The translations under genes were made by a program, and so were the position numbers. 62,615 nt of DNA from Bacteroidota bacterium (lineage in GTDB: Bacteria; Bacteroidota; Bacteroidia; NS11-12g; UBA955). The stretch is taken from assembly GCA_027490055.1 (NCBI GenBank), contig JAIXYV010000011.1:1-62615 (forward strand), given 5' to 3'. Below, piece by piece: positions 27,168-36,177 of the stretch. The notes under the pieces are model-generated. The model worked only from the letters and a program-made list of their open reading frames with translations, searched no databases and was not told where the DNA came from. How positions within the stretch are numbered: position 1 is the first letter of the stretch; each line of letters starts with the position of its first letter.

Positions 27168-28142
27168 TTACCAGCCTAAAATCCATGCGAACATCAGCGG
27201 TGCCACGATGGTAGCATCACTTTCTACAATGAATTTTGGTGTGTGAATATCTAATTTACCCCAGGTGATTTTCTCGTTTGGAACGGCACCTGAGTATGAT
27301 CCGTAGCTGGTAGTAGAGTCAGAGATCTGACAGAAATAACTCCAGAAAGGCACATCATGCCACTCTAGATCCTGATACATCATCGGTACAACACAGATAG
27401 GGAAATCGCCGGCAATACCGCCACCAATCTGGAAGAAGCCTACGCCTTTACCTGAACTGTTGGCTCGGTACCATTCGGTTAACCATACCATATACTCGAT
27501 ACCACTCTTCATGGTAGAAGCTTTGATTTCGTTTTTGATGACGTATGAAGCGAAGATATTACCCATGGTACTGTCTTCCCATCCTGGAACAACGATTGGT
27601 ATATTCATCTGCGCAGCCGCTAACATCCAACTGTCTTTTGGATCGATTTCATAGTATTGCTCTAATTCGCCACTCAATAAAATCTTGTACATGTATTCGT
27701 GCGGAAAATAACGCTCGCCTTTATCGTCGGCGTCTTTCCAAACTTTATGGATATGCTTTTGCAGTCTTCTGAAAGCTTCTTCTTCAGGAATACAAGTGTC
27801 GGTAACACGGTTGTAGTGGTTTTCCAGAAGATCCCATTCCTCTTGCGGACTTAAGTCGCGGTAGTTGGGAACTCTCTTGTAGTGCGAATGCGCTACCAGG
27901 TTCATGATATCTTCTTCGAGGTTGGCACCCGTACAGCTGATGATGTCTACTTTACCTTGTCTGATCATCTCAGCCAGTGATAAGCCGAGTTCTGCGGTAC
28001 TCATAGCACCCGCTAGGGTTATCATCATTTTACCACCTTCGGTAAGATGGGTTTCGTATCCTTTGGCGGCATCCATCAATGCTGCAGCATTGAAATGTCT
28101 GTAATGATGCTCGATGTAATTTGAAATTGGACCTTTACTCAT
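27168..28142 (-). CDS. Deoxyhypusine-synthase-like protein
   Basis: This 324-aa protein belongs to the deoxyhypusine synthase family. In eukaryotes and archaea that enzyme moves an aminobutyl group from spermidine to a lysine of eIF5A using NAD; bacteria have no eIF5A. Bacterial members that have been studied act in polyamine chemistry such as homospermidine synthesis. Visible are TLAGAMSTAELG, the NAD-side SCTGANLEEDI, VPGWEDSTMGNIF, GGGIAGDFPI and the active-site region NEKITWGKLD, where the TWGK lysine matches the catalytic lysine. Length is close to the archaeal enzymes. A perfect TATTTTTG -7 element (28159-28166) precedes it, and it is monocistronic. Confidence 0.9.
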   Translation of the reverse strand: MSKGPISNYIEHHYRHFNAAALMDAAKGYETHLTEGGKMMITLAGAMSTAELGLSLAEMIRQGKVDIISCTGANLEEDIMNLVAHSHYKRVPNYRDLSPQEEWDLLENHYNRVTDTCIPEEEAFRRLQKHIHKVWKDADDKGERYFPHEYMYKILLSGELEQYYEIDPKDSWMLAAAQMNIPIVVPGWEDSTMGNIFASYVIKNEIKASTMKSGIEYMVWLTEWYRANSSGKGVGFFQIGGGIAGDFPICVVPMMYQDLEWHDVPFWSYFCQISDSTTSYGSYSGAVPNEKITWGKLDIHTPKFIVESDATIVAPLMFAWILGW

Positions 28143-28158
28143 GTCGATTTATTTGCCG

Positions 28159-28166
28159 CAAAAATA
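28159..28166 (-). promoter_or_regulatory. -7 element (TATTTTTG) of the DHS-like gene
   Basis: Read on the minus strand this is TATTTTTGC, a perfect TAnnTTTG. The expected leader is about 12 nt. Confidence 0.65.
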
Positions 28167-28240
28167 GACAAAAAAGTGTAAACTCTTTGTTAAGATTGTG
28201 ATGCGTGGATAATATGGAGGGCTTTAGAAAAACGCGGTCT

Positions 28241-28978
28241 TTATTTGGTAACAATAAAGGCTGCCTGGTAGTAATTGTTCACTGCACCAATTAGCTTGAA
28301 CTCGCGGTAGAAGGTCTTCTGGAAAATTGATAAAGCGTAATATTCGTGGTTTGGAACATTAAATTCGTCAAACAAAACAATGTCGCCAGGTTTTAAATAG
28401 TTAGATAAACTGCTGAGGGCATATAGTGTAGATGAGAACAAATCGGCATCTAAGTGCACCACTTTGCGCTTGCCCGTATCCATTGGGTGTGTCTTGATAA
28501 AATCAGGTAATGTGTCCTGGAATAAGCCTTTGAAGAAATGCACTCTGTTGTCGTCGATGTCCGGAATATTGGCACTCATGGCCCCTTTTTTAAAGGCTGT
28601 TCCCCAGTCTTCAGGTAAACCTTCGAAGGTGTCAAAACCGTAAAAAGCAGTGTCGGTATTTTTGTTTTGCTCAACCCACCATTTCATAGAAGCACCTCTG
28701 CAAACACCAAATTCTAAGTAATCGAAGGCGCTGTCTTTTAAACCTTGCTTTTCCATTACATCCTGGTATAGGTTGTAACGTCTGCTATGGTCGCGCTTCC
28801 AGGTGAAATAATCATTAAGGATGGTTTTATCTTTCTGTGCGGCAATAAATTTTGTTAAGCCAAGGACATTGTGAAAAAACAGGGTAGGGTGACTTAAAAA
28901 GCCGAGCCATGTGCCCGGACGGGCCATTAATACAAGGCCTTTAGCAGTTACATTAAGGGTTTTGAGTAGATTGCTCAT
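28241..28978 (-). CDS. TylF/macrocin-O-methyltransferase-like protein
   Basis: This 245-aa class I SAM-dependent methyltransferase resembles the TylF/MycF sugar O-methyltransferases. The SAM site is YLEFGVCRGASMKWW and FYGFDTFEGLPEDWG. A metal-binding pair is suggested by KVVHLDADLFSSTLYAL and GDIVLFDEFN, and YAL...RKVVHLDADL is typical of the family. The acceptor cannot be read from sequence; a surface glycan or secondary metabolite is a guess. It follows the SDR gene at 29062 after 83 bp on the same strand. Confidence 0.85.
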   Translation of the reverse strand: MSNLLKTLNVTAKGLVLMARPGTWLGFLSHPTLFFHNVLGLTKFIAAQKDKTILNDYFTWKRDHSRRYNLYQDVMEKQGLKDSAFDYLEFGVCRGASMKWWVEQNKNTDTAFYGFDTFEGLPEDWGTAFKKGAMSANIPDIDDNRVHFFKGLFQDTLPDFIKTHPMDTGKRKVVHLDADLFSSTLYALSSLSNYLKPGDIVLFDEFNVPNHEYYALSIFQKTFYREFKLIGAVNNYYQAAFIVTK

Positions 28979-29061
28979 GGTTAAATGAATCGCAAAAGTA
29001 AGTTTTTAATTGATAAAAACCATTCTTAAAACAAGGCGAATTTGGAGCTGATGCGAACAAC

Positions 29062-29817
29062 TTAACTGCTCATCACACTGCCGCAGTTGATGTCCATGAC
29101 TTGTCCGGTTATGGCACTTTGAGAAAGTATATAATAGACTAGGTCGGCAATCTCTTCAGGTTCAGCCATTCTTCCCAAAGGAACGCTCTGCATGGCGATT
29201 TTATAGAAATCATCATAACTCATGCCTAAACCTTTGGCGATACCATCCATGCCTTCGCGCGCCATGTTGGTGTTAACCCAACCTGGACTGATGGCATTGA
29301 CCATGATTTTCTGTTCGGCAAGTTCCATCGCCCACGAGCGCATTAGTCCTAGCAAGCCAGCTTTTGAAGCGCAATAGGCTGTGTAGTTCTTTACGCCCAA
29401 ACGCGCCAGAACACTGGAGGTTAAAAGAACATGCTTCTGAGGGGCATTGCTTGATTTTAACTGTTCAAGAAATGAATTGACAAAATAGTATGTGCCAGAT
29501 AGGTTGGTGTCTATGATCTCATTCCAGCGATCATCTTCTCCGTAATAATTCTCGCCGCCTACACCAGCATTGGCAATGATGCCATCAAGATGGGTGCCGT
29601 TCAGAATTTCAGAAACCTCTTCACAGTTTTTCTTCAGTCTGATATCTGTCGAAATAATGAGGTGATTGCCCTTTGGTAAAAGCTTTAAAGTTTCTTCTAG
29701 TTTTTCTAAATTTCTACCAGCTAAGATGATGCCTGCGCCTTCGCTTGCCAGTTTTATCGCTATTGCTCTACCGATGCCACTTCCGGCACCGCTGATGATG
29801 TATCTTCTGTCTTTCAT
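29062..29817 (-). CDS. Short-chain dehydrogenase/reductase
   Basis: This is a 251-aa classical SDR with a Rossmann fold. The cofactor motif GAGSGIGRAIA is at the N-terminus, NAGVGG follows, and the catalytic residues are Ser in LLTSSVLARLG and the Tyr/Lys pair in YTAYCASKAG. The C-terminal ITGQVMDINCGS is usual for 3-oxoacyl-ACP-reductase-like SDRs, so a FabG-like or sugar/polyol role is possible. I cannot name the substrate. The gene ends 83 bp before the TylF-like gene. Confidence 0.9.
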   Translation of the reverse strand: MKDRRYIISGAGSGIGRAIAIKLASEGAGIILAGRNLEKLEETLKLLPKGNHLIISTDIRLKKNCEEVSEILNGTHLDGIIANAGVGGENYYGEDDRWNEIIDTNLSGTYYFVNSFLEQLKSSNAPQKHVLLTSSVLARLGVKNYTAYCASKAGLLGLMRSWAMELAEQKIMVNAISPGWVNTNMAREGMDGIAKGLGMSYDDFYKIAMQSVPLGRMAEPEEIADLVYYILSQSAITGQVMDINCGSVMSS

Positions 29818-30197
29818 TTAAGAATTATGCGTGCAATATAATCGAATTTTATTACAAAAAAAGTGAGAGTCTGTTAAGGTGCAAATAATTCATATTAAAA
29901 TAATTTAAAACTTTATGGAAGCTCAGATTTGTGTGTTCAGAAAACTAAAAATTACTTAAGTACTATTCGTTCAGTTTTAGTAAGAATCGTTTTTAAAATG
30001 GATGGTTAATTTCTAAAAAGTCTGTTATTTGATATTTTCAGTTAAGTCGATATTTTTAAGTGATTGAAAATCTGCCAGTAAACGCTTCTTAATTTGCGAT
30101 TATTTTTAATAGATTGATTCATAGCGATTTGCAAATCTCCATTTGGGTGTTTTTTGTTTGAAAGTAGCTTTTAGGCTAATAAACGGCATTTTTAGTT

Positions 30198-30232
30198 CTG
30201 CACCTTCCAGGTCTAAGACCTGGAAGGTGCAG
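30198..30232. repeat. 35-bp near-perfect palindrome
   Basis: Arms CTGCACCTTCCAGGTC and GACCTGGAAGGTGCAG (16 bp each, no mismatch) surround a TAA loop. There is no poly-T tract, so it is not a normal intrinsic terminator. It is more G+C-rich than its surroundings, like a dispersed intergenic palindrome or an mRNA-end stabiliser. Confidence 0.85.
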
Positions 30233-30262
30233 GAGTCAATCCAACTAACAATTTATTTTTTA

Positions 30263-30270
30263 TATCTTTG
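30263..30270 (+). promoter_or_regulatory. -7 element (TATCTTTG) of the GNAT-like gene
   Basis: TATCTTTGC is identical to the rnpB element. The last G is 5 nt before the GTG start, so the mRNA should start at or 1 nt before the start codon. Confidence 0.7.
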
Positions 30271-30275
30271 CCCCC

Positions 30276-31391
30276 GTGAATTTTGAATTAGTTAAAGTCG
30301 ATACCCCAAGCCAGGCCCGTCAGTTTGTTGAGTTCCCTAAATCACTCTACAAAAAAGATGAGAACTATATCATGCCCCTGGATGTCGATATCGAAAATGT
30401 CTTTAATCAAGATTACAATGCTGCCTTCAAAACGGGCGATTGTCAGAGATGGCTGCTTCTCCAAAATGGCGCTGTAGTTGGTCGAATTGCCGCTTTCTAT
30501 AACGATGTCGAAAAAACTAAAATCAGAACAGGTGCTTGTGGCTTCTTCGAATGTATTAACAATCAAGATGCTGCTAATCTGCTCTTCGATACCGCTAAAG
30601 ACTGGCTAAAATCTAATAACTGCTCCTTTATGGATGGTCCCATTAACTTCGGCGACCGAGATAGCTTCTGGGGCTTAATGGTGGGCGGCTTCGCTAGTCC
30701 GAGTTACCGCGAAAACTACAATTTTCCATATTACCAGCAACTCTTCGAAAACTATGGCTTTCAGTTCGAAATTGGTCAGACAACTTCTCTTATCAACGAA
30801 AAACACTTCAACTTCGAACGCTTCAGTAAACTGGCATCCCGTGTGATGTCTAATCCTGCCTATACTTTCGAGTTTTTCAAATTGTCGAAAATTGAAAAAT
30901 ATGCCGAGGACTTCGTTACTATCTACAATAAAGCCTGGGCATTTCACGAGAATTTTGTACCGATGACCAAAGAAAAAATCCTCATCCGTATGAAGGAAAT
31001 GAAGCCTATCGTGGTCGAAGAATTAAATATTTTTGCCTACCACAATGGCAAACCTGTGGGCTTCTATCTGACTGTCCTCGATGTTAACCAGATCTTCAAA
31101 TACGTCAACGGCAAAATGAATCTGATAGGTAAACTCAAATTCTTATACTACAAAAGATTTGTTAAACGTATCCGTGGTATTGTCTTTGGCGTGGTGCCTG
31201 AATTACATAACCTGGGTATCGAAGTGGCGCTGATTATGAAGTTCAGAGAGTCTATGATAAAGAATGGTAGATACGAGGAAAATGAACTGGCTTGGATCGG
31301 CGACTTTAATCCGAAAATGCTAAGTATGTTCGAGTCTATGGGCGCCAATCCTATTAAAAGACATATTACCTACAGATATAACTTTAACTAA
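30276..31391 (+). CDS. GNAT-fold acyltransferase-like protein
   Basis: This 371-aa protein resembles conserved Bacteroidota proteins with two acyl-CoA N-acyltransferase (GNAT-like) halves. The N-terminal half contains LLLQNGAVVGRIAAFYNDVE and DAANLLFDTAKDWLKSNN, which have the GNAT strand-helix pattern. The C-terminal half has VGFYLTVLDVNQ and ELAWIGDFNPKMLSMFESMG. No specific acceptor can be inferred. It starts at GTG directly after a strong -7 element and is followed 5 bp later by a glycosyltransferase, so the two are probably one unit. Confidence 0.75.
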   Translation: MNFELVKVDTPSQARQFVEFPKSLYKKDENYIMPLDVDIENVFNQDYNAAFKTGDCQRWLLLQNGAVVGRIAAFYNDVEKTKIRTGACGFFECINNQDAANLLFDTAKDWLKSNNCSFMDGPINFGDRDSFWGLMVGGFASPSYRENYNFPYYQQLFENYGFQFEIGQTTSLINEKHFNFERFSKLASRVMSNPAYTFEFFKLSKIEKYAEDFVTIYNKAWAFHENFVPMTKEKILIRMKEMKPIVVEELNIFAYHNGKPVGFYLTVLDVNQIFKYVNGKMNLIGKLKFLYYKRFVKRIRGIVFGVVPELHNLGIEVALIMKFRESMIKNGRYEENELAWIGDFNPKMLSMFESMGANPIKRHITYRYNFN

Positions 31392-31396
31392 TCCTT

Positions 31397-32581
31397 TTGA
31401 AAATTCTATTCATAGCCAACCGTTTCCCTTATCCGCCTTTTCGCGGTGATAAACTAAAGATTTATAATCTTGCTAAACGTCTGGCTAAGAAACACGAATT
31501 ACATCTCATTACCTTTACCGAGCAACGCTCAGATACGCAATATCTGCCCGAGCTGGAACCTATCTTTTCAAAAATAGAAATTGTTCATCTGCCAAAATTG
31601 CAAAGCGTTTTTAATGTTGGATGGGGGATGTTGGGTAGCGCTCCCCTGCAAGTAAATTATTTCAAATCTACTGCGTTTAAAAACACATTGCAAGAGCTCA
31701 TGGCAGCTAATCAATACGATGCCATCCACGTGCAACATTTGAGAATGGCTCAATACGCTATTTCATATCAAGATCGTTTTAGAATACTCGATCTGCCAGA
31801 TGCTTTCTCACTCTACTGGCAACGCCGTAAGTCTGTGCCTCGTAGTTTTCTTACACGCATTCTCGATAATATCGAATCTAGAAGGGTAATGAAATATGAA
31901 AAGTACATCCTTAGTCAGTTTAATCTTAATCTGGTTTGCTCTAACGAAGATCTCAAGTTTTTAGAAGAGAAACACCATATCAATACCATTCGTCTCCTTC
32001 CTAATGGCGTCGATACGGATAAGTTTAAACCTATGGGGCATGATTATTCGCATGCCCATACCTTGTTATTTACCGGTAACATGGACTACGACCCGAATGT
32101 CGATGCGGTTTTGTACTTCGCCAATGAGGTCTTTCCCAAAATAAAACAGGATTTTCCAAATGTGAAATTTGTTATCGCCGGTCAGCGCCCTATCGATAAA
32201 GTTAAAGCACTCGATAATCAGAATGATATTCAAGTCACCGGTTTTATTCCAGAATTATCTGAAATGTACAATACAGCCTCTGTTGTAGTAGCGCCTCTGA
32301 GATTTGGTGCAGGCACACAAAACAAAGTGCTCGAAGCCATGGCCATGGGCATTCCTGTCGTATGTTCAAATATAGGTTTCGAAGGTTTAGGGATTCAGGA
32401 TGGCGAAGGTGCCTACATGAGGACAGATGCTAAAAGCTTTGCTGCCCAGGTAGTAGAACTTTTAAAAGATGCTCAACTGCGAGAATCTGTCGGTAAAAAA
32501 GGGGTGGAGGTTATCCAGAAAAACTTTAGTTGGGATACCGTCTCAGATACCCTGGAACAGTATTTAAAACAACAATTCTAA
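31397..32581 (+). CDS. Glycosyltransferase, family GT4-like
   Basis: This 394-aa GT-B fold glycosyltransferase has the N-terminal FIANRFPYPPFRGDKLKIYNLAKRLA, typical of the sugar transferases linked to exopolysaccharide or PEP-CTERM-type loci. The C-terminal nucleotide-sugar half carries LLFTGNMDYDPNVDAVLYF, PLRFGAGTQNKVLEAMAMGIPVVCS and a late Glu-containing helix. The start is TTG, chosen because it begins the conserved strand directly. It converges on the MFS gene with 15 bp between. The sugar and acceptor are unknown. Confidence 0.88.
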   Translation: MKILFIANRFPYPPFRGDKLKIYNLAKRLAKKHELHLITFTEQRSDTQYLPELEPIFSKIEIVHLPKLQSVFNVGWGMLGSAPLQVNYFKSTAFKNTLQELMAANQYDAIHVQHLRMAQYAISYQDRFRILDLPDAFSLYWQRRKSVPRSFLTRILDNIESRRVMKYEKYILSQFNLNLVCSNEDLKFLEEKHHINTIRLLPNGVDTDKFKPMGHDYSHAHTLLFTGNMDYDPNVDAVLYFANEVFPKIKQDFPNVKFVIAGQRPIDKVKALDNQNDIQVTGFIPELSEMYNTASVVVAPLRFGAGTQNKVLEAMAMGIPVVCSNIGFEGLGIQDGEGAYMRTDAKSFAAQVVELLKDAQLRESVGKKGVEVIQKNFSWDTVSDTLEQYLKQQF

Positions 32582-32596
32582 TTTATCGTGTTTTAA

Positions 32597-33877
32597 CTAT
32601 TGAGTGAATTCAATAGGAGGTTTATTGTCGTTTAATTTTCTTTCTTTTCTCAATTTAGAGTAAATAAAAGCAACAATTATAAAGGATATCAAAATGAGAA
32701 ATGCGCCGAGCAGCATGGGTGCTCCTGGTAGTTCTATAATCGCTTTCTCACCTGAACATACTTTAAAAAGATTGTTCATCATGGGGGGACCGAAGATGGA
32801 GGTTAAACTCATTATGCTGGTCATGCCCCCCGATAACTCTCCCTGAGCATTGGCTGGAACTGCAAGGGACATTTCACTTTGCAGAGCTGGACCCGCAATA
32901 CCGCCTAAACAATAGACCGTAGTGAAGGCATACATCATCCAGGTAGTATTAGCCAGGGCAAATAACAGCATACCAGCAAAGTATAAAAAGAAACCGAGTT
33001 GAATAGATCGCTCGTTGCCAAGTTTTGGAACTATTACTCTGATTAATCCACCCTGCACAATGGAAACCATAACACCTACTACACCGAGTGAAAGTCCAAT
33101 CATTTTAGCATCCCACTTAAATTTATAGGCAGTGTAATAAGGCCAGTTCGATTGAACGGCATGCGATGCCAGATACAATAAAAATAATGGTACCATCAGT
33201 TTTAGAACCAATGGGTATTGTTTTAATTGAAACAGTGTTCCTATAGGATTCGCACGTTTCCAACTGAATTCACGGCGATTCGATTTATCCAGACTCTCTG
33301 GTAACATCAATAAACACAATAAAGCATTGGCAAACGAAAGACCTGCGGCAATCCAAAAAGGTGCACGTACATGCCAATCGCCGGCTATACCGCCAATAAT
33401 GGGACCGAGAATGAAGCCTAAGCCAAAAGCCACGCCAATCAACCCAAAATTCTGTGCGCGTTTTTCTGGTGAACTGATATCTGCAATGTATGAACTTGCA
33501 GTGGTGAAACTGGCACCACAAATTCCAGCTAAAATTCGCCCTACAAATAATATGGCAATACTAGGCGCCAATGCATGAACAATGAAATCAATACCCAATC
33601 CCAGTAATGCAATAATTAAGACCGGTCTTCTGCCATATTTATCACTTAATCCGCCCATGATAGGAGAGAAGATAAACTGCGGTAAGGCAAAAGCCACTAC
33701 CATCCACCCACCCATAGCCGCAGCTTCAGAAATAGTATAATTACCAAGTGTTTTAAGTAGTTTCGGAATGATGGGAATAATAATGCCAATTCCAATAACA
33801 TCTACAAGAAGTGTAATGAAAATTAAAGTAAGTGAGCGTTTATAAACGGCAGGAGATTGCATATGGCGAATATACAT
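32597..33877 (-). CDS. MFS transporter, TetA-like (DHA1 group)
   Basis: This 426-aa inner-membrane protein has about 12 hydrophobic segments. The MFS signature between helices 2 and 3 is present (GGLSDKYGRRPVLI). The helix-5 motif GLGFILGPIIGG fits the drug/H+ antiporters of the TetA type. LLVDVIGIGIIIPIIPKLL is the first membrane helix. The ATG at 33862 is a possible alternative start. Substrate is unknown; a drug-efflux role is only a family-level inference. Confidence 0.88.
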   Translation of the reverse strand: MYIRHMQSPAVYKRSLTLIFITLLVDVIGIGIIIPIIPKLLKTLGNYTISEAAAMGGWMVVAFALPQFIFSPIMGGLSDKYGRRPVLIIALLGLGIDFIVHALAPSIAILFVGRILAGICGASFTTASSYIADISSPEKRAQNFGLIGVAFGLGFILGPIIGGIAGDWHVRAPFWIAAGLSFANALLCLLMLPESLDKSNRREFSWKRANPIGTLFQLKQYPLVLKLMVPLFLLYLASHAVQSNWPYYTAYKFKWDAKMIGLSLGVVGVMVSIVQGGLIRVIVPKLGNERSIQLGFFLYFAGMLLFALANTTWMMYAFTTVYCLGGIAGPALQSEMSLAVPANAQGELSGGMTSIMSLTSIFGPPMMNNLFKVCSGEKAIIELPGAPMLLGAFLILISFIIVAFIYSKLRKERKLNDNKPPIEFTQ

Positions 33878-33942
33878 TCTCCTGTTTAAATTGAAGAATT
33901 AAATTTATAAATTGAGCTTTTGACTATAAGTACGATATTTGT

Positions 33943-34731
33943 GTGGTGAAACACATCTTCTTGTTTTTTGTAATTGTATTTTCTGCTCTGTCTGTCGGCG
34001 CTGAATCACACAAAGATAGTATATGGATAAATGGTGTGGTGCGACCAGATAATACAAGGTATCCCTTTAAAGTTTTGAAACATGTTGCCATCAGTTTGCT
34101 GAAAAATGATTCTGTTATATCTAAAACCTTTTCGGATGATTCAGGGCAATTTCAACTAAAATGTGCGTATAAAGATGTAAATACTTTTCAACTGCTGGCC
34201 GAAGCGCGCTCAGGGCAGCCAGTGCTAACATTCGATTCTGTTTGTCCATATTGGGTGGCCAAATCTCCTTCGGGTTATGCTGATCAATATGCAAGCATTT
34301 ATAAAAATAAAATTATTAGCGATACTTTTAAAACAGTGATACTGATGAAAACACCATTTTATTGTCTCTTTGGAATAGCGCGTTTTGATTATATCATGGG
34401 AACCAATCGTTTTCAAAATCGGTATGGACAGGACTTCGATACTTTGTGTTTGTGTTTAGACAATAATTTTAAGCGATACCAGTTTTTTAATGGTCGTAGA
34501 AAGTTTCATCTGAAAAGTTTTTATTCAGATTCTATTGAATTAGCCAAAGAAAGAGCAGATGGGTTAAAAGAGCATCTATGTTTGACCTATAGTTTTAATA
34601 GAGATGATGTAGATATCGAATGTATCCAATCGACAGAAAGTAATTGTAACAATGAGGGTAAAGCCATTGGAAATTGTGATTTTATAATTGTTTCTGTAAC
34701 GATTGATTTTAAGCCTGAAAAAGGTCACTAA
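33943..34731 (+). CDS. Secreted protein of unknown function
   Basis: I recognise no named family in this 262-aa protein. It starts at GTG with a signal peptide (MVKHIFLFFVIVFSALSVGA). A segment GVVRPDNTRYPFKVLKHVAISLLKNDSVISKTFSDDSGQFQLK resembles the carboxypeptidase-regulatory or transthyretin-like beta-sandwich. A later part (SDSIELAKERADGLKEHL) recalls OmpA-type helices. The C-terminal portion contains several Cys (CIQSTESNCNNEGKAIGNC). It is divergent from the MFS gene and is followed by the E2 gene under its own promoter. Confidence 0.7.
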   Translation: MVKHIFLFFVIVFSALSVGAESHKDSIWINGVVRPDNTRYPFKVLKHVAISLLKNDSVISKTFSDDSGQFQLKCAYKDVNTFQLLAEARSGQPVLTFDSVCPYWVAKSPSGYADQYASIYKNKIISDTFKTVILMKTPFYCLFGIARFDYIMGTNRFQNRYGQDFDTLCLCLDNNFKRYQFFNGRRKFHLKSFYSDSIELAKERADGLKEHLCLTYSFNRDDVDIECIQSTESNCNNEGKAIGNCDFIIVSVTIDFKPEKGH

Positions 34732-34761
34732 TTTTGGTTTTTATCCGTATTGATATTTTAT

Positions 34762-34769
34762 TATCTTTG
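34762..34769 (+). promoter_or_regulatory. -7 element (TATCTTTG) of the E2 gene
   Basis: TATCTTTGC is a perfect match and is identical to the rnpB element. The leader to the ATG at 34784 would be about 10 nt. Confidence 0.7.
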
Positions 34770-34783
34770 CACCCTTAAACATT

Positions 34784-36121
34784 ATGGCTCAAGTCGAATT
34801 AATCATGCCTAAAATGGGCGAAAGTATTGCTGAAGCAACCATTACCAAATGGTTGAAAAACGAAGGTGATACTATTAAAATGGACGAAGCGGTTGTAGAA
34901 ATCGCTACCGATAAAGTGGATTCTGAAGTGCCTTCTACCGCAGAAGGAATACTAATTAAGAAGCTTTGGAATGAAGGAGATGTTGTGCCTGTTGGTGCTG
35001 CCATCGCTATCATCGGTTCTGATGCCTCTGCAGCTGTTTCTAATGCTGCTCCAGCGCCTGCTGCCAAAAAAGAGCAACCTGATGAAACTGTCATCCACGC
35101 TGCTAAAATGGCTCAGCAAGCTCTGAGTACTTCTGCGGTGTCTGCGCCATCCAACGGTGAAGCTGGAAGATTCTATTCGCCTTTGGTGCTTAATATCGCC
35201 AAAACTGAAGGTATCTCTATGTCTGAACTGGAAGCGATTCCTGGAACTGGAAAAGAAAATCGTGTCACTAAAGGTGATATTTTAAAATACATCGAAAACG
35301 GTCGTCAGTCACAATCTTCTGCACCTGCTGCTCCTGCAGTTAGTGCTCCGGTTGCTGCTTCTGCGCCTGCTGCTAAACCTGCAACTACTGGTAGTAAAAT
35401 TACCATGATGCCTGGTGACGAGATTATTGAAATGGACCGTATGCGTAAACTAATCGCCGATCATATGGTGATGAGCAAAGCAACCAGTCCGCATGTTACT
35501 TCTTTCGTTGAAGTAGACGTTACCAATCTGGTTCAATGGAGAGACAAAATCAAAGCGAAGTTTGAAAAGAAAGAAGGCGAGAAGATTACCTTCACACCAA
35601 TCTTCGTTGAAGCAGTTGTTAAAGCGATTAAAGATTTCCCAATGATCAATATCTCTCTGGATGGTAATAACATCGTTAAGAGAAAAAACATTAATATCGG
35701 TATGGCTGCTGCACTTCCAAGTGGTAACCTGATAGTGCCTGTTATCAAAAATGCAGATACTAAAAACTTGCTGGGCTTAGTGAAAGATGTTAATGATTTA
35801 GCAAAACGCTCAAGAGAAAACAAATTGCAGCCTGACGAAATTCAGGGTGGTACATACACCATCACCAATGTCGGAACTTTCGGCAACGTTATGGGAACGC
35901 CAATCATCAATCAGCCTCAGGTTGCCATCATGGCCATCGGTGCTATTCGCAAAAAGCCAGCGGTGCTTGAAACTGAATATGGTGATGTTATCGCTATCAG
36001 ACATATGATGTTCTTGTCGCACTCATACGACCACAGAGTGGTGGATGGTGCATTGGGTGGAGCCTTCGTAAGAAGGGTAGCCGACTACCTGGAGCAATGG
36101 GATGTCAACAGAGAAATTTAA
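34784..36121 (+). CDS. 2-oxo-acid dehydrogenase E2 component (dihydrolipoamide acyltransferase)
   Basis: This E2 transfers acyl groups from lipoyl-lysine to CoA in a 2-oxo-acid dehydrogenase complex. At 445 aa it has one lipoyl domain (residues 1-78, with the lipoylated Lys in TDKVDSEVPS), an Ala/Pro linker, an E3-binding domain (SPLVLNIAKTEGISMSELEAIPGTGKENRVTKGDIL), another Ala/Pro linker and the catalytic domain ending in SHSYDHRVVDGALGG, which carries the HxxxDG active site. Branched-chain oxo-acid or 2-oxoglutarate specificity cannot be decided, although the short form with one lipoyl domain fits either. E1 and E3 genes are not in this window. Confidence 0.92.
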   Translation: MAQVELIMPKMGESIAEATITKWLKNEGDTIKMDEAVVEIATDKVDSEVPSTAEGILIKKLWNEGDVVPVGAAIAIIGSDASAAVSNAAPAPAAKKEQPDETVIHAAKMAQQALSTSAVSAPSNGEAGRFYSPLVLNIAKTEGISMSELEAIPGTGKENRVTKGDILKYIENGRQSQSSAPAAPAVSAPVAASAPAAKPATTGSKITMMPGDEIIEMDRMRKLIADHMVMSKATSPHVTSFVEVDVTNLVQWRDKIKAKFEKKEGEKITFTPIFVEAVVKAIKDFPMINISLDGNNIVKRKNINIGMAAALPSGNLIVPVIKNADTKNLLGLVKDVNDLAKRSRENKLQPDEIQGGTYTITNVGTFGNVMGTPIINQPQVAIMAIGAIRKKPAVLETEYGDVIAIRHMMFLSHSYDHRVVDGALGGAFVRRVADYLEQWDVNREI

Positions 36122-36128
36122 TCTACAT

Positions 36129-36159
36129 AAAAAAAGCCTCGATTATTCGGGGCTTTTTT
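36129..36159. terminator. Bidirectional terminator between E2 and the TonB-C gene
   Basis: AAAAAAAGCCTCG and TCGGGGCTTTTTT form an imperfect stem with A and T tracts on both sides between two convergent genes. Confidence 0.85.
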
Positions 36160-36177
36160 ATTGGTGATATAATTTAT

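Larger units (their letters stand above)
29818..30275. other. 458-bp AT-rich spacer between divergent genes
   Basis: The spacer separates the minus-strand SDR gene and the plus-strand GNAT-like gene. Apart from the 35-bp palindrome at 30198 and the -7 element at 30263, it is AT-rich with no ORF, RNA motif or repeat that I can support. Confidence 0.8.

Noticed and set aside
28143-28240. Terminator or RNA between the TylF-like and DHS-like genes
   Set aside because: I found the DHS -7 element but no hairpin with a T tract, and no RNA family marks.
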